Source of the DNA: Pelodictyon luteolum DSM 273
GTDB lineage: Bacteria; Bacteroidota; Chlorobiia; Chlorobiales; Chlorobiaceae
Direction: 5' to 3'
Assembly (NCBI RefSeq): GCF_000012485.1
Contig: NC_007512.1
Location: 2,134,501 to 2,198,500 of the forward strand
Length of the DNA: 64,000 nt
Shown: positions 8,586 through 17,504 of the stretch, piece after piece
Layout of the letters: the number at the start of each line of letters is the position of its first letter
Position numbering within the stretch: the first letter of the stretch is position 1
Translations under genes and position numbers: made by a program
The notes under the pieces: generated by a model
The model's database searches: none
The model's input: the letters and a program-made list of their open reading frames with translations, nothing else
Told to the model about the DNA's origin: nothing

Positions 8586-9032
8586 CCCAGCATAGGCTTA
8601 CATAAGCAACAGCCCTGAAACCCCTGCAGATAAGGGAACCCCACAGGGTAGCCGGCGATTAATTCAAGTCCAGTGAGTATGCCGGCAGGTAGAGCGCCCC
8701 GAGCCCCAGCATGCCAAGCAGGATCTGGAGCGTAAGCGCCGTAAGTAAAGCACGATTGCAGAAAACCAACCCTCGCCTCACCCGCGGGGGTTTTGCATGC
8801 CCCGCCCCAAACACCCTCACACCCGCCCATCCCCAAGATCGACCTCCCCATTGATCTCTTTCCAGCTGCGCTTGTCATCCTCCAGCACCATACGCCCTAG
8901 GCTGCCGCAACAAAAAAAATCGCACCCACGACCCATCCTCCGACGTTTTCCCTATGGAAGCGGCCAAAGACTTTCTTTTCTTTAGAGAACCCCGAAACGG
9001 ACACGGAACATCCACACAAAACCCACCGCCTC
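8586..9032. other. Non-coding gap between tRNA-Leu and trpB2
   Basis: No confident gene. A minus-strand frame from a GTG at 8781 to 8659 would encode a 40-residue peptide with one hydrophobic segment (LLTALTLQILLGMLGLGALY), but it lacks a recognised family or ribosome-binding site. The frame spans a GC-rich imperfect hairpin near 8763-8796. Confidence 0.4.
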
Positions 9033-10400
9033 ATGAGTACAGAGCCCACCAAGATCCTCCTTACCGAAGATGAGATGCCGCGCCAGTGGTACAACATCCA
9101 GGCCGACCTCCCCGTACCGCTCCCCCCTCCCGTTGGCCTTGACGGCACACCCATCGGTCCTGACGACCTCGCCCGTGTGTTCCCGATGAACCTGATCGAG
9201 CAGGAGATGAGCACCCAGCGGTGGATCGACATCCCGGAGGAGATCCTGGGAATCCTGAAACTGTGGCGCCCCTCGCCGCTCTACCGGGCTCACCGCCTGG
9301 AGGCCGCACTCGGAACCCCCGCAAAGATCTACTACAAGAACGAGGGGGTGTCTCCGGCCGGAAGCCACAAGCCGAACACCGCGGTAGCGCAGGCGTGGTA
9401 CAACAAACAGTTCGGCATCAAGTACCTCACCACCGAAACCGGTGCCGGGCAGTGGGGCAGCGCACTTGCGATGAGCTGCAAGCTCGTCGGCATCGAGTGC
9501 AAGGTGTTCATGGTGCGCATCAGTTTCGATCAGAAGCCCTTCCGCAAGATCATGATGAAGACCTGGGGAGCCGACTGCATCCCGAGCCCGAGCATGGAAA
9601 CAGCCGTGGGCCGCAAAATCCTCTCTGAGATGCCCGATACCCCGGGAAGCCTGGCCATCGCCATCAGCGAAGCCATCGAGCAGGCCGTAGAACGCGAAGA
9701 CACCCGTTACGCACTCGGCAGCGTGCTGAACCATGTGATGATGCACCAGACCATCATCGGTCTTGAGGCCAAAAAGCAGCTCGAAAAGGTGGGACTGTAT
9801 CCCGATGTGGTGATCGGGTGCGCAGGCGGTGGCTCGAACTTTGCCGGCATCAGCTTCCCGTTCCTCTGCGACAAGATCCACGGCAAAGAGGTGCAGGTGA
9901 TCGCCACGGAGCCGGAAGCATGCCCGACCCTGACCAGGGGACCCTATGTGTACGATTCGGGAGATGTTGCCAAAATGACGCCGCTCCTGCCGATGCACAG
10001 CCTCGGCCACGGGTTCATCCCGCCGGCCATCCATGCCGGAGGCCTCCGCTACCACGGCATGGCGCCGCTCGTGAGCCATGTGCGCCAGCTGGGACTCATT
10101 GAAGCCACCGCCCTGCCGCAGACCGAGTGCTACCAGGCAGCCCTGCTGTTCGCCCACACCGAAGGGTTCATACCCGCACCGGAAACCTCGCACGCCATCG
10201 CTCAAACCATCCGGGAAGCGAAAAAGGCGAAGGAGGAAGGCAAAGAGAAGGTGATCCTCATGAACTGGTCGGGACACGGCCTGATGGACCTGCAGGGCTA
10301 TGACGCATATATGTCGGGTAAAATCAGCGACTTTCCGCTGCCGGAGGAGATGCTGCAGCGCTCTCTGGAGGCATTGAAGGACCATCCGCCAACGCCCTGA
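9033..10400 (+). CDS. trpB2: Tryptophan synthase beta subunit, TrpB2 type
   Basis: This PLP enzyme joins indole (or an indole-like substrate) to serine. The 455-residue length and the N-terminal extension ([13 protein letters not shown] and a PIGPDDL block) are typical of the TrpB2 subfamily rather than the roughly 400-residue TrpB1. The PLP lysine lies in GSHKPNTA, the phosphate-binding glycines in [11 protein letters not shown], and [11 protein letters not shown] and TETGAGQWG are conserved. No trpA or other trp genes are nearby, as expected for TrpB2, which may salvage indole or act without TrpA. A terminator follows at 10472-10502. Confidence 0.93.
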   Translation: MSTEPTKILLTEDEMPRQWYNIQADLPVPLPPPVGLDGTPIGPDDLARVFPMNLIEQEMSTQRWIDIPEEILGILKLWRPSPLYRAHRLEAALGTPAKIYYKNEGVSPAGSHKPNTAVAQAWYNKQFGIKYLTTETGAGQWGSALAMSCKLVGIECKVFMVRISFDQKPFRKIMMKTWGADCIPSPSMETAVGRKILSEMPDTPGSLAIAISEAIEQAVEREDTRYALGSVLNHVMMHQTIIGLEAKKQLEKVGLYPDVVIGCAGGGSNFAGISFPFLCDKIHGKEVQVIATEPEACPTLTRGPYVYDSGDVAKMTPLLPMHSLGHGFIPPAIHAGGLRYHGMAPLVSHVRQLGLIEATALPQTECYQAALLFAHTEGFIPAPETSHAIAQTIREAKKAKEEGKEKVILMNWSGHGLMDLQGYDAYMSGKISDFPLPEEMLQRSLEALKDHPPTP

Positions 10401-10471
10401 GAGACCGGAGGAAGGGCGCCACGAACATGCCCGGCAGACCCCCGGTGACGAAGCCGGGCCTCCCCTGATGC

Positions 10472-10502
10472 GAGAAGCCGCTCAAAAAAAGAGCGGCTTC
10501 TC
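10472..10502 (+). terminator. Intrinsic-type hairpin after trpB2 (copy A of a duplicated segment)
   Basis: A perfect 12-bp stem (10472-10483 with 10491-10502) has an A7 loop and a short T-containing tail. It is identical to the hairpin at 11465-11495 because both lie inside the duplicated segment. The tail is weak (TGTT), so efficiency is uncertain. Confidence 0.65.
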
Positions 10503-10504
10503 TG

Positions 10505-10720
10505 TTCCCCACGCCACCTGCGGGGGGCATGTCAGGAATAGTCATATCGCGCTCTTTTGCACGCTCCTGCATCAGTGTATGGTGTTCGAGGCGGAGTTTC
10601 TGTCGGGCTGCGTCAGTGGTGGCGGCGCGCATACGCATCCGGTAGTCGTTACGTTCGGCCGGCGTCATCAGCTGGCTACCGTAGATGGGCGCTTCTGCCA
10701 AGGTTGGGCAGGTGGCGCTG
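10505..10720 (-). pseudogene. Truncated copy of the small exported protein gene at 11584-12039
   Basis: Minus-strand residues APIYGSQLMTPAERNDYRMR, then MRAATTDAARQKLRLEHHTL and MQERAKERDMTIPDMPPAGG match the intact protein at 11584-12039 almost word for word. The signal peptide and Ala/Pro-rich N-terminal half are missing. About 130 bp covering the Gly/Met-rich tail, the stop and the adjoining spacer are deleted relative to the intact copy, so the frame reads through into the terminator hairpin. It is a dead partial duplicate lying between trpB2 and the toxin-antitoxin pair. Confidence 0.85.
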
Positions 10721-10797
10721 CTGGAAGCGAAGGTCGGATAGGATTATTGAACGTTATTGCAGATGAAGCCGTTGTATTTGTAAATTGTCATTCAACC

Positions 10798-11097
10798 ATG
10801 AACACCTTAGCTATGATAGAGATTACCAGCACAGAATTGCGAAGAAACTTTGGCAAATATCTGGATATGGCCACAAAAAAACAGGAACAAGTACTTGTCC
10901 GTTACAGGAACAAGAGGCTGTTTACGTTGACTCTTGAGCCCGTTAGTGAGAGCCTCTCTGAAAAGGAGGAGAAGAACGATACGTATTTTGAACAGACTGA
11001 GGTGCGTGACTCAATCCTCCGTGGTCGTGCTGACGTCAAAGCGGGAAGAACGCGTAAGTTTACCGGCGTAAAGGATTTATGGGCAAATATCACGTAG
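10798..11097 (+). CDS. Type II antitoxin, Phd/YefM-like
   Basis: The 99-residue protein begins MNTLAMIEITSTELRRNFGK and contains YLDMATKKQEQVLVRYRNKR, the N-terminal DNA-binding/dimerisation pattern of Phd/YefM antitoxins. The C-terminus (RDSILRGRADVKAGRTRKF) would be the toxin-wrapping part. ATG at 10798 is chosen; ATG at 10813 is an alternative, and neither has a strong ribosome-binding site. It overlaps the toxin start by 19 bases, as expected for a co-translated pair. Such antitoxins bind and repress their own promoter. Base composition is AT-richer than neighbouring genes, which suggests transfer. Confidence 0.82.
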   Translation: MNTLAMIEITSTELRRNFGKYLDMATKKQEQVLVRYRNKRLFTLTLEPVSESLSEKEEKNDTYFEQTEVRDSILRGRADVKAGRTRKFTGVKDLWANIT

Positions 11098-11360
11098 AGC
11101 TTACTGAGGAGTTTGACAAACACCTTGCTCACTGGAAAAAAGTCGGAAATACAGCTATAATCAAGAAGATTGGAAAGATGATGCTTGAGCTGGAAAACCA
11201 CCCAACCACAGGGATAGGTAAGCCTGAGCTACTGAAAGGTGATTTAGCCGGGCTATGGTCACGAAGACTAAACCAGCAACATCGAATGATTTATGAAATT
11301 GACGACGGTATTGTTACTGTCTATGTTCTTTCAGGTAAAGGGCATTACGACAACAAGTAA
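11079..11360 (+). CDS. Type II toxin, YoeB/Txe family mRNA interferase
   Basis: The 93-residue protein has the YoeB layout: IIKKIGKMMLELENHP, then GIGKPELLKGDLAGLWSRRL, then HRMIYEI, and a C-terminal HY. By alignment with E. coli YoeB, the catalytic set E46, R65, H83 and Y84 corresponds to E50, R69, H89 and Y90, all present. YoeB toxins cleave mRNA at the ribosomal A site until neutralised by the antitoxin. An AAGGA ribosome-binding site lies 3 bases before the ATG. The pair appears intact and could be active. Confidence 0.88.
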   Translation: MGKYHVELTEEFDKHLAHWKKVGNTAIIKKIGKMMLELENHPTTGIGKPELLKGDLAGLWSRRLNQQHRMIYEIDDGIVTVYVLSGKGHYDNK

Positions 11361-11405
11361 CATCCCCATTGCCTGACCTTCAACCCTCGCCCCCCGGGCG
11401 GGGGA

Positions 11406-11830
11406 CGGACGCCACGAACATGCCCGACAGCCCCTCGGTGACGAAGCCGGGCCTCCCCAGATGCGAGAAGCCGCTCAAAAAAAGAGCGGCTTCTCTGTTC
11501 CCCCCGCCAGTAATCCAACGAAGAAGCTGTCAGCTTTTTTGCGATGGCGGCAGAGGGAACTCCCACAGCGCCCTTACCGGACGCTATTTTTTGCCGCCGC
11601 CCATTCCGCCACCCATTCCGGGACCCATGCCGCCGCCACCCGCAGGAGGCATGTCAGGAAGAGTCATGCCGCGCTCTTTTGCACGCTCCTGCATCAGAGT
11701 ATGGTGTTCGAGGCGGAGTTTCTGCCTGGCTTCGTCAGTGGTGGCGGCGCGCATGCGCATCCGGTAGTCGTTACGTTCGGCCGGCGTCATCATCTGGCTG
11801 CCGTAGATGGGCTCTTCTGTCACTTTGGCT
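11406..11830. repeat. Direct repeat, copy B (complete version)
   Basis: This is the full-length partner of 10416-10720. It includes the hairpin at 11465-11495 and the 3' part of the exported-protein gene, plus about 130 bp absent from copy A. The copies share same-strand order, with the toxin-antitoxin genes between them. Confidence 0.85.
11465..11495. terminator. Intrinsic-type hairpin (copy B), between convergent transcripts
   Basis: A perfect 12-bp stem with an A7 loop, identical to 10472-10502. It lies downstream of the toxin gene (plus strand) and downstream of the exported-protein gene (minus strand), so it could end transcription from either side. U-tracts are short. Confidence 0.6.
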
Positions 11831-12039
11831 GACGCTGGAGCCGGAGCGGCAGCTTTCGGCTGCATTACGACGGGAGCAGGCGGAGTCTTTTCGGCAGGCT
11901 TGGCCTGTGCCGACCCGGCCTCTGTTTTGGCCGGAGCGGCTGCCGGCTCGGCGGCCTCCTCGGCCCCAGACGCCATTGCCGGTCCCAGGATGAGCGCTCC
12001 GGCAAGGATCGGCAATGCAAACGTGTTTCTCTTCAACAT
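11584..12039 (-). CDS. Small exported protein with Ala/Pro linker and Gly/Met-rich tail
   Basis: The 151-residue protein starts MLKRNTFALPILAGALILGP, a signal peptide ending near AMASGA. It continues with an Ala/Pro/Glu/Lys-rich linker, then EPIYGSQMMTPAERNDYRMR and RQKLRLEHHTLMQERAKERG, a charged helical segment, and ends in MPPAGGGGMGPGMGGGMGGG plus KK. The ATG at 12039 has an AGGGGG ribosome-binding site; a longer frame to 12135 has an implausible N-terminus. I do not assign a function. The helical motif is similar to short periplasmic proteins seen in Chlorobi and Proteobacteria. A truncated duplicate lies at 10505-10720. Confidence 0.75.
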   Translation of the reverse strand: MLKRNTFALPILAGALILGPAMASGAEEAAEPAAAPAKTEAGSAQAKPAEKTPPAPVVMQPKAAAPAPASAKVTEEPIYGSQMMTPAERNDYRMRMRAATTDEARQKLRLEHHTLMQERAKERGMTLPDMPPAGGGGMGPGMGGGMGGGKK

Positions 12040-12197
12040 GGTATTGTTCCCCCTTGGTGTAGTGGTTCGGGTTGGTTCAGCATATGCCGCTGCCGCAGCA
12101 ACCCTTTCAGCGGCAGTAGCAACCGGCCGCCGCACCCTGCATCTGTGCAGGGTCGGACGTGGCCGGAGCCGGGTATGGGGGAGTGGAAAAAAACGGA

Positions 12198-14741
12198 TTA
12201 CTTGTCGAGCTTCTCTTCGCGTCTGCCTTTTTTGGCGGGTTCCGCGCCACCGTCGAGAAAGCGGAGCTCGTTCTCCTTTTCGTCGAAGCTGATGTGGATG
12301 GTGCTGCCTTCACTGAAACGGCCCTTGAGCATCTCCTCAGCCAGCGGGTCTTCGACATACTTCTGGAGCGCACGCTTCAGCGGCCGGGCCCCGTATTTCT
12401 GGTCGTAGCCCTTGTCGACAAGGAACGCCTTGGCCTTTTCGTCGATCTCGACCTCGATGCCCATCTCCCGGAGGCGCCGGAACAGCTTGCCTGCGGTAAT
12501 GTCGATGATCTTGAAGATATGCTCCTTCTCAAGCTGGTGGAAGACCACGATATCATCGATGCGGTTCAGGAACTCGGGGTTGAATACCCGTTTCAGGGCA
12601 TCCTCGATCGTGGACTTCATCGCCTTGTAGCTGCTGCCGACAGCATCATCCGGTGCGCTGAACCCCATGCCGGCGCCGATGCTCTTGATGTCCTTCGCCC
12701 CGATGTTCGAGGTCATGATGATGATGGTGTTGCGGAAGTCCACCTTGCGGCCGAGGCCGTCGGTGAGCACGCCCTCATCAAGCACCTGGAGCAGGATGTT
12801 GAACACATCCGGGTGCGCTTTTTCGATTTCATCGATCAGCACCACGGAGTAGGGCTTGCGGCGCACCTTCTCGGTGAGCTGCCCGCCCTCTTCGTACCCC
12901 ACGTAGCCGGGAGGCGCTCCGACGAGTCGGCTGACGGAGAACTTCTCCATATACTCGCTCATGTCGGCGCGGATAAGGGCATCTTCAGTGTCGAAAATGT
13001 AGCGGGTCAGCGCTTTTGCAAGCTCCGTCTTGCCGACTCCTGTGGGACCGAGGAATATGAACGAGCCGATGGGACGCGAGGGGTCCTTGAGGCCGGCGCG
13101 GGTACGCTGGATGGCCTTGGTGATTTTCTTGATGGCTTCATCCTGGCCGATGACCTCCTTCATGAGGTCGGCCTCCATCGCGAGCAGCTTCTTCGATTCC
13201 GACTGGGCGACCCTGTCGACCGGTATGCCGGTCATCATAGCCACCACTGAGGTGATATCCTCAAGGGAAACATCGTAGACGGTTTCGGAGGCCTGGTCCT
13301 CCCACACCTGTTTGGCATGGTCAAGCGCTTCGATGAGGTTCTTCTCCTTGTCGCGGAGTCTGGCAGCCTCCTCGAAGTTCTGCATCTTCACGACCTGGTT
13401 TTTCTCGGTTTTCACCTCTTCGACCGATTTCTCGAGCTCAAGGATCTCCTGCGGCACATGGATGTTGCTGAGGTGCACGCGGGCTCCGGCTTCGTCCATG
13501 ACGTCAATTGCCTTGTCCGGCAGGAAGCGGTCGGGTATGTAGCGGTCAGAGAGCTTGACGGCTTTTTCGATTGCCTCGTCCGAGTAGCGGACGTGGTGGT
13601 GCGATTCGTACTTCGACTTGATGTTGCCGAGGATCTGGATGGTTTCATCAACCGAGGCCGGCTCGACCATGATCTTCTGGAACCGGCGGTCGAGCGCACC
13701 GTCTTTTTCGATGTACTGGCGGTACTCGTCAAGCGTGGTAGCGCCTATGCACTGGAGTTCTCCGCGTGCGAGCGCGGGCTTGAAAATGTTGCTTGCGTCG
13801 AGCGAGCCGGAAGCGCCGCCGGCTCCGACGATGGTGTGCAGCTCGTCGATGAAGAGGATGACGTCGCGTGACTTCTCCAGCTCGTTCATGAGCGCCTTCA
13901 TGCGCTCCTCGAACTGCCCGCGGTACTTCGTGCCGGCCACCAGGGCGGCAAGGTCGAGCGCCACGACGCGCTTGTCGTAGAGCACCCGGGACACCTTGCG
14001 CTGCACGATTTTCAAGGCGAGACCTTCAGCAATGGCGGTCTTGCCGACGCCGGGCTCACCGATGAGCACCGGGTTGTTCTTCTTGCGGCGGCTGAGCACC
14101 TGGGCAACCCGCTCAATCTCCTTCTCGCGCCCGATGATGGGGTCAAGCCGGTCCTCGATGGCGAGCCGGGTGATGTCGCGGCCGAAGTTGTCGAGCACGG
14201 GGGTCTTGGTGCGCTCGCTCTTGCGTTCCGCACCCTTGCTTACAGGACGCTCGCTGCCTCCCGATGAAAACGACTCCTCCATCGGCGGTTCGTCGGGCTC
14301 GCCGGCGCTGCCGCTGATGGCCTGCAGTTCGTCTCGCGCGAGGTCGTAGGTGACCCCGAACTGCTCAAGAATCTGTGAGGCGATGTTGTCCTCGCCTTTG
14401 AGAATCGAAAGCAGCAGATGCTCGGTGCCAATCACGCTGGACTTGCAGATTTTGGCTTCGAGGTAGGTGATTTTGAGCACCTTTTCAGCCTGCTTCGTCA
14501 GCGGGACATTGCCCAACTGCGTCGCCGGCACTTTCGGGTGCGTGCTGTCCTCTATTTTCTGTTTCAGTTTGAAGAGGTCTATCTTGAGGCTCTTCAGTAT
14601 CCGGGCGCCGATCCCCTCGCCCTCGCGGATGAGGCCGAGCAGCAGGTGTTCGGTGCCGATATAGTCGTGGCCGAGCCGGAGGGCCTCCTCACGGCTGAGG
14701 CGGATGACATCCTGGACTCTGTTCGAGAAATTTCCTTCCAT
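12198..14741 (-). CDS. clpC: ATP-dependent Clp protease ATP-binding subunit ClpC
   Basis: This hexameric Hsp100 unfoldase delivers substrates to ClpP. In order it has two Clp-N repeats (about 1-145), a first AAA domain with GEPGVGKT (228-235) and [12 protein letters not shown], a UVR-type coiled region ([15 protein letters not shown], about 455-469), which marks ClpC rather than ClpB, and a second AAA domain with GPTGVGKT (565-572). The start [20 protein letters not shown] at 14741 matches the family, giving 847 residues; an upstream ATG at 14861 would add an unlikely leader. The C-terminus is Lys-rich. No mcsA, mcsB or ctsR genes are adjacent. Confidence 0.95.
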   Translation of the reverse strand: MEGNFSNRVQDVIRLSREEALRLGHDYIGTEHLLLGLIREGEGIGARILKSLKIDLFKLKQKIEDSTHPKVPATQLGNVPLTKQAEKVLKITYLEAKICKSSVIGTEHLLLSILKGEDNIASQILEQFGVTYDLARDELQAISGSAGEPDEPPMEESFSSGGSERPVSKGAERKSERTKTPVLDNFGRDITRLAIEDRLDPIIGREKEIERVAQVLSRRKKNNPVLIGEPGVGKTAIAEGLALKIVQRKVSRVLYDKRVVALDLAALVAGTKYRGQFEERMKALMNELEKSRDVILFIDELHTIVGAGGASGSLDASNIFKPALARGELQCIGATTLDEYRQYIEKDGALDRRFQKIMVEPASVDETIQILGNIKSKYESHHHVRYSDEAIEKAVKLSDRYIPDRFLPDKAIDVMDEAGARVHLSNIHVPQEILELEKSVEEVKTEKNQVVKMQNFEEAARLRDKEKNLIEALDHAKQVWEDQASETVYDVSLEDITSVVAMMTGIPVDRVAQSESKKLLAMEADLMKEVIGQDEAIKKITKAIQRTRAGLKDPSRPIGSFIFLGPTGVGKTELAKALTRYIFDTEDALIRADMSEYMEKFSVSRLVGAPPGYVGYEEGGQLTEKVRRKPYSVVLIDEIEKAHPDVFNILLQVLDEGVLTDGLGRKVDFRNTIIIMTSNIGAKDIKSIGAGMGFSAPDDAVGSSYKAMKSTIEDALKRVFNPEFLNRIDDIVVFHQLEKEHIFKIIDITAGKLFRRLREMGIEVEIDEKAKAFLVDKGYDQKYGARPLKRALQKYVEDPLAEEMLKGRFSEGSTIHISFDEKENELRFLDGGAEPAKKGRREEKLDK

Positions 14742-15084
14742 TGGGTATGTGCTGGTAAAAGTGTTGGCGGTGCGCCCTTTTGCGACAGGGTCCGCATACT
14801 GCAGTATTATATGAAGACAGCGGCTCAAAAACAATGACGAAAGAACCTCATATCCCCACACTTACCCTCCCGAGCTGCTCCAGGGGGTTGCAGGCGCCCT
14901 TCCGGGGTCCTATCTTCCTTTGACGACGGCCGCCCCTGAATTCTCTCACCAGTGGCATGTAATGATGAGAGTACCGGCGTGAGAATACCCGGTTGAGCAT
15001 GCCGCCAAGGCACCCGTTCACACAACAGAACCCTGGGAACCCTCAAAAGGTTCTCTTTGCCCCATACCGACCGCCACCGAGCCC
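14742..15084. other. Non-coding gap between divergent clpC and a hypothetical gene
   Basis: This is the promoter region of divergent genes. I see no confident gene, CIRCE element or other named operator. A small hairpin (GAACC/GGTTC) lies near 15030-15055, close to the start of the plus-strand gene. Confidence 0.4.
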
Positions 15085-15552
15085 ATGGACATCACCTACA
15101 TCCTCATTGACGATGATAACCCACTGCACCGCGCGCTCTCTATCTGCCGCAGCGGCACCCTGAACAGCGTACAGCTCGAAGACAGCTCCTACCGGGTGTA
15201 CGAGTCGCTCCCGATGGACTTCCACGACTATGCGGCCATGTTCCACTACGGCCTGCCGGAGGCGCTTCGGGAGCTGCCGTTCATTTCAGAAAGCGGCAAC
15301 GGGTTCGACAGCTGGGACGAGGTGTTCCTGCACTGCAGCAGCCTGCCGGCAATGCTGAAGATCCTCCGGGAGGTGCGGGAGAGGATCGATCCCGACAACC
15401 CCGAGACCATCCTGCTCGGGTGGCAGGAGGAGCCGCCGGCGGCGTACCTGCGCGACATCGATCCGAAACGCTTTCTCCTGTTCCTCGACCGGATGGAAGG
15501 GTTCGTGCGGCGGGTGGAACGGGAAGGCAAAGACCTCGAGTTCATCCTTTAG
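15085..15552 (+). CDS. Hypothetical acidic cytoplasmic protein
   Basis: The 155-residue frame has coding-like composition, no signal peptide and no membrane segment. It begins MDITYILIDDDNPLHRALSI. The C-terminal part (LRDIDPKRFLLFLDRMEGFV and RRVEREGKDLEFIL) is helical and charged. I do not recognise a family. It stands between divergent clpC and a convergent P-loop gene, so the context gives no functional clue. Confidence 0.65.
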   Translation: MDITYILIDDDNPLHRALSICRSGTLNSVQLEDSSYRVYESLPMDFHDYAAMFHYGLPEALRELPFISESGNGFDSWDEVFLHCSSLPAMLKILREVRERIDPDNPETILLGWQEEPPAAYLRDIDPKRFLLFLDRMEGFVRRVEREGKDLEFIL

Positions 15553-15580
15553 GGTGCATGGCGAGCACGGGGAGAAGGGC

Positions 15581-16123
15581 TCAGCCGATTCCAGCCTCAT
15601 GGAGCAGCCAGTCGGCTCGCTCTTCGACCCCGGCCCGGGGCACTTCGTGGATGCGGTAGCCGAGCCAGCTGTAAGTATCGTGGAGTGAACGGCTGAGAGC
15701 GGCGGATTCAGCCTCTGACTGCGGGCGCTCCCGGTCGTTGACATAGATTTCCGGCCAGGGAGGAAGAATGAACACCCTCCTGCTGTATCGGCACCCTCTG
15801 TGCGCTTCAAGGTAGTCGTCAGGAACAGGAAGCCCGGCATGGCGGAGGTAGCCGAACACGTCCGGCAGGCCCCGGTCGAAAAAGCAGGCACCCTTTCGCT
15901 TCATCGCATGGGCGTGCTGGCGGAGGATGGCGCGCAGAGCGAGTCGGGAAAACGCTTCAAGATCGGTCCACGGCAAAACGCCGCCCGGACGGCGGGCTTC
16001 GCGACGGATGATGTCCCGCGACACCTCCCGGTAACAGGCGAACCCACGCTTACGAAGCTCCTCGATGAGGGTGCTTTTCCCGCTGCCGGGACCGCCGGTG
16101 ATGATGAACCGCCTTCCGTTCAT
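15581..16123 (-). CDS. AAA_28-type P-loop ATPase/kinase-like protein
   Basis: The 180-residue protein has an N-terminal P-loop, FIITGGPGSGKSTLIEELRK (residues 6-25), followed by CYREVSRDIIRREARRPGG, CFFDRGLPDVFGYLRHAG and RRVFILPPWPEIYVNDRERP. This pattern is typical of the small AAA_28 family, whose members resemble nucleoside or small-molecule kinases; their substrate is generally unknown. Length is typical. It lies 46 bp downstream of the cobyrinate synthase gene on the same strand, so it may belong to that operon. Confidence 0.8.
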   Translation of the reverse strand: MNGRRFIITGGPGSGKSTLIEELRKRGFACYREVSRDIIRREARRPGGVLPWTDLEAFSRLALRAILRQHAHAMKRKGACFFDRGLPDVFGYLRHAGLPVPDDYLEAHRGCRYSRRVFILPPWPEIYVNDRERPQSEAESAALSRSLHDTYSWLGYRIHEVPRAGVEERADWLLHEAGIG

Positions 16124-16169
16124 GCTTCTGCCCTCACAGTTACCTTCACTGCTGCGTTATCTTCTCCCC

Positions 16170-17504
16170 TCATGCCTCAAGAAGCCACAGGGGAAACCCG
16201 GGCTCCGCCCCCCAGTACATATGGATATACGACGCAAAGGTGTTCCCTTTGCGGTAGACGGGGGTCCCGGAAACCTTGCCGCTTGCCGTAGTGACATTGG
16301 CGATGCTCTCAAGCGGGCCTGAACGGAGCAGCTTCGAGTAGTGGAACTCGTGGCCGCGCAGCTCCCCCGTAAAGCCTTGAAGCTTGAGTGAGCGGTAGCC
16401 GAGGGTGAGGGAGGCCTGCTGCATCGTGGTCTCGAGGTCAAGCACGCCGCACATGGGGTGCCGGCTGCCGTCGGCAAGCGTGATGGCCTCTGCGAGGTAC
16501 ATCATGCCGCCGCATTCCGCCCAGGTGCGCCCGCCCGAGCGGCAGTATGCGGCAACGGCCCCGCGCATCGCAGTATTGCGTGCGAGCTGCTCCGCATAGA
16601 GTTCGGGATAGCCTCCTGCAAGGCAGACAAGATCCGCTTCCGGCAGGCGGTCGTCCTCAAGCGGGCTGAACCATTCGATGCGGCCGTAGCGCCGGAGCAC
16701 CTCGAGGTTTTCCTGGTAGAGAAAGCTGAACGCCTCATCGCGCGCTACGGCAATGACCCGCTTTCCACCGGTCCCTCGAGGAAGGTCGGCAGGCGCCTCT
16801 GGACGCGGCACTGCCGAGAGAGCCAGCAGGCGGTCGATGTCGAGGGTTTCGGCAACATGGTCGGCCATGCGTTCAATCACGCCTTCCCGGTCGTACGACA
16901 CGGAGGTGTTCAGGCCGAGATGGCGTTCGCTGATGGCGATAGCTTCATTTTTCGGCACATAGCCGAGCGGTTCGACGCCGGCGTCCCGGGCTGCGGCTTC
17001 CAGATAGCTGTAGTGCGACGGGGTGTTGACCCGGTTGAAGATGACGCCCGAGAGATTCAGACGCGCGTCGAAGGTGCGGAACCCGTGAAGCAGCGGTGCG
17101 GCTGAATAAGCCATGCTCCGGGCGTCGACAACCATCACCACCGGAAGGCCGAGCAGTTTTGCGATTTCAGCGCTGCTCCCCCGATCCTTTTCCGCCCCGT
17201 CGAACAGCCCCATCACCCCTTCCACAACAGCCACGTCAGCATCCGCCGACCAGCGGCCGAACAGCTCCCGGGCGTGCGCCGGAGGAGCCATGAAGGTATC
17301 AAGGTTGATGCCCAGGCGCTCACGCCCCTCAACTGAAGCAGCCATGCCGTGCAGGCGGGTGTCGAGGTAGTCGGGGCCGCACTTGAAGGGCTGCACCCCG
17401 AGCCCCCGTCTTGAAAGAAGGCGGAGGAGGGCGAGCGTCAGGGTCGTTTTACCCGAACCGCTGGAGGGGGCGGCAATGAGGAACGCGCTGAAGGGGGCAA
17501 TCAT
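16170..17504 (-). CDS. cbiA: Cobyrinate a,c-diamide synthase
   Basis: This enzyme amidates carboxylates a and c of the corrin ring using glutamine and ATP, a step in vitamin B12 synthesis. The 444-residue protein has an N-terminal dethiobiotin-synthetase-like domain with SSGSGKTTLTLALLRLL (about 13-29) and VEGVMGLFDG. The C-terminal class I-like amidotransferase domain has LAGGYPELYAEQLA and the nucleophile in WAECGGMMYLAEA. Its start codon overlaps the stop of the upstream gene by one base (TGATG), so the two are translationally coupled. The hydrogenobyrinate version (CobB) cannot be excluded from sequence alone, but the anaerobic lifestyle favours CbiA. Confidence 0.93.
   Translation of the reverse strand: MIAPFSAFLIAAPSSGSGKTTLTLALLRLLSRRGLGVQPFKCGPDYLDTRLHGMAASVEGRERLGINLDTFMAPPAHARELFGRWSADADVAVVEGVMGLFDGAEKDRGSSAEIAKLLGLPVVMVVDARSMAYSAAPLLHGFRTFDARLNLSGVIFNRVNTPSHYSYLEAAARDAGVEPLGYVPKNEAIAISERHLGLNTSVSYDREGVIERMADHVAETLDIDRLLALSAVPRPEAPADLPRGTGGKRVIAVARDEAFSFLYQENLEVLRRYGRIEWFSPLEDDRLPEADLVCLAGGYPELYAEQLARNTAMRGAVAAYCRSGGRTWAECGGMMYLAEAITLADGSRHPMCGVLDLETTMQQASLTLGYRSLKLQGFTGELRGHEFHYSKLLRSGPLESIANVTTASGKVSGTPVYRKGNTFASYIHMYWGAEPGFPLWLLEA

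Larger units (their letters stand above)
10416..10720. repeat. Direct repeat, copy A (deleted version)
   Basis: This segment repeats 11406-11830 in the same orientation. Both contain the CGCCACGAACATGCCCG-like lead, the A7-loop hairpin and the 3' half of the small exported gene. Copy A lacks about 130 internal bases present in copy B and has scattered substitutions. The pair brackets the toxin-antitoxin genes. Confidence 0.85.

Noticed and set aside
8345-8878. 177-residue minus-strand frame across tRNA-Leu
   Set aside because: It runs antisense through a clear tRNA gene and the thiL 3' end; its composition is not protein-like.
10468-11097. 209-residue version of the antitoxin
   Set aside because: Its first 110 residues are the antisense reading of the decayed exported-gene copy and terminator; the antitoxin family pattern starts at 10798-10813.
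14825-15046. 73-residue minus-strand frame upstream of clpC
   Set aside because: No start signal or family-like sequence; it lies in the promoter gap between divergent genes.
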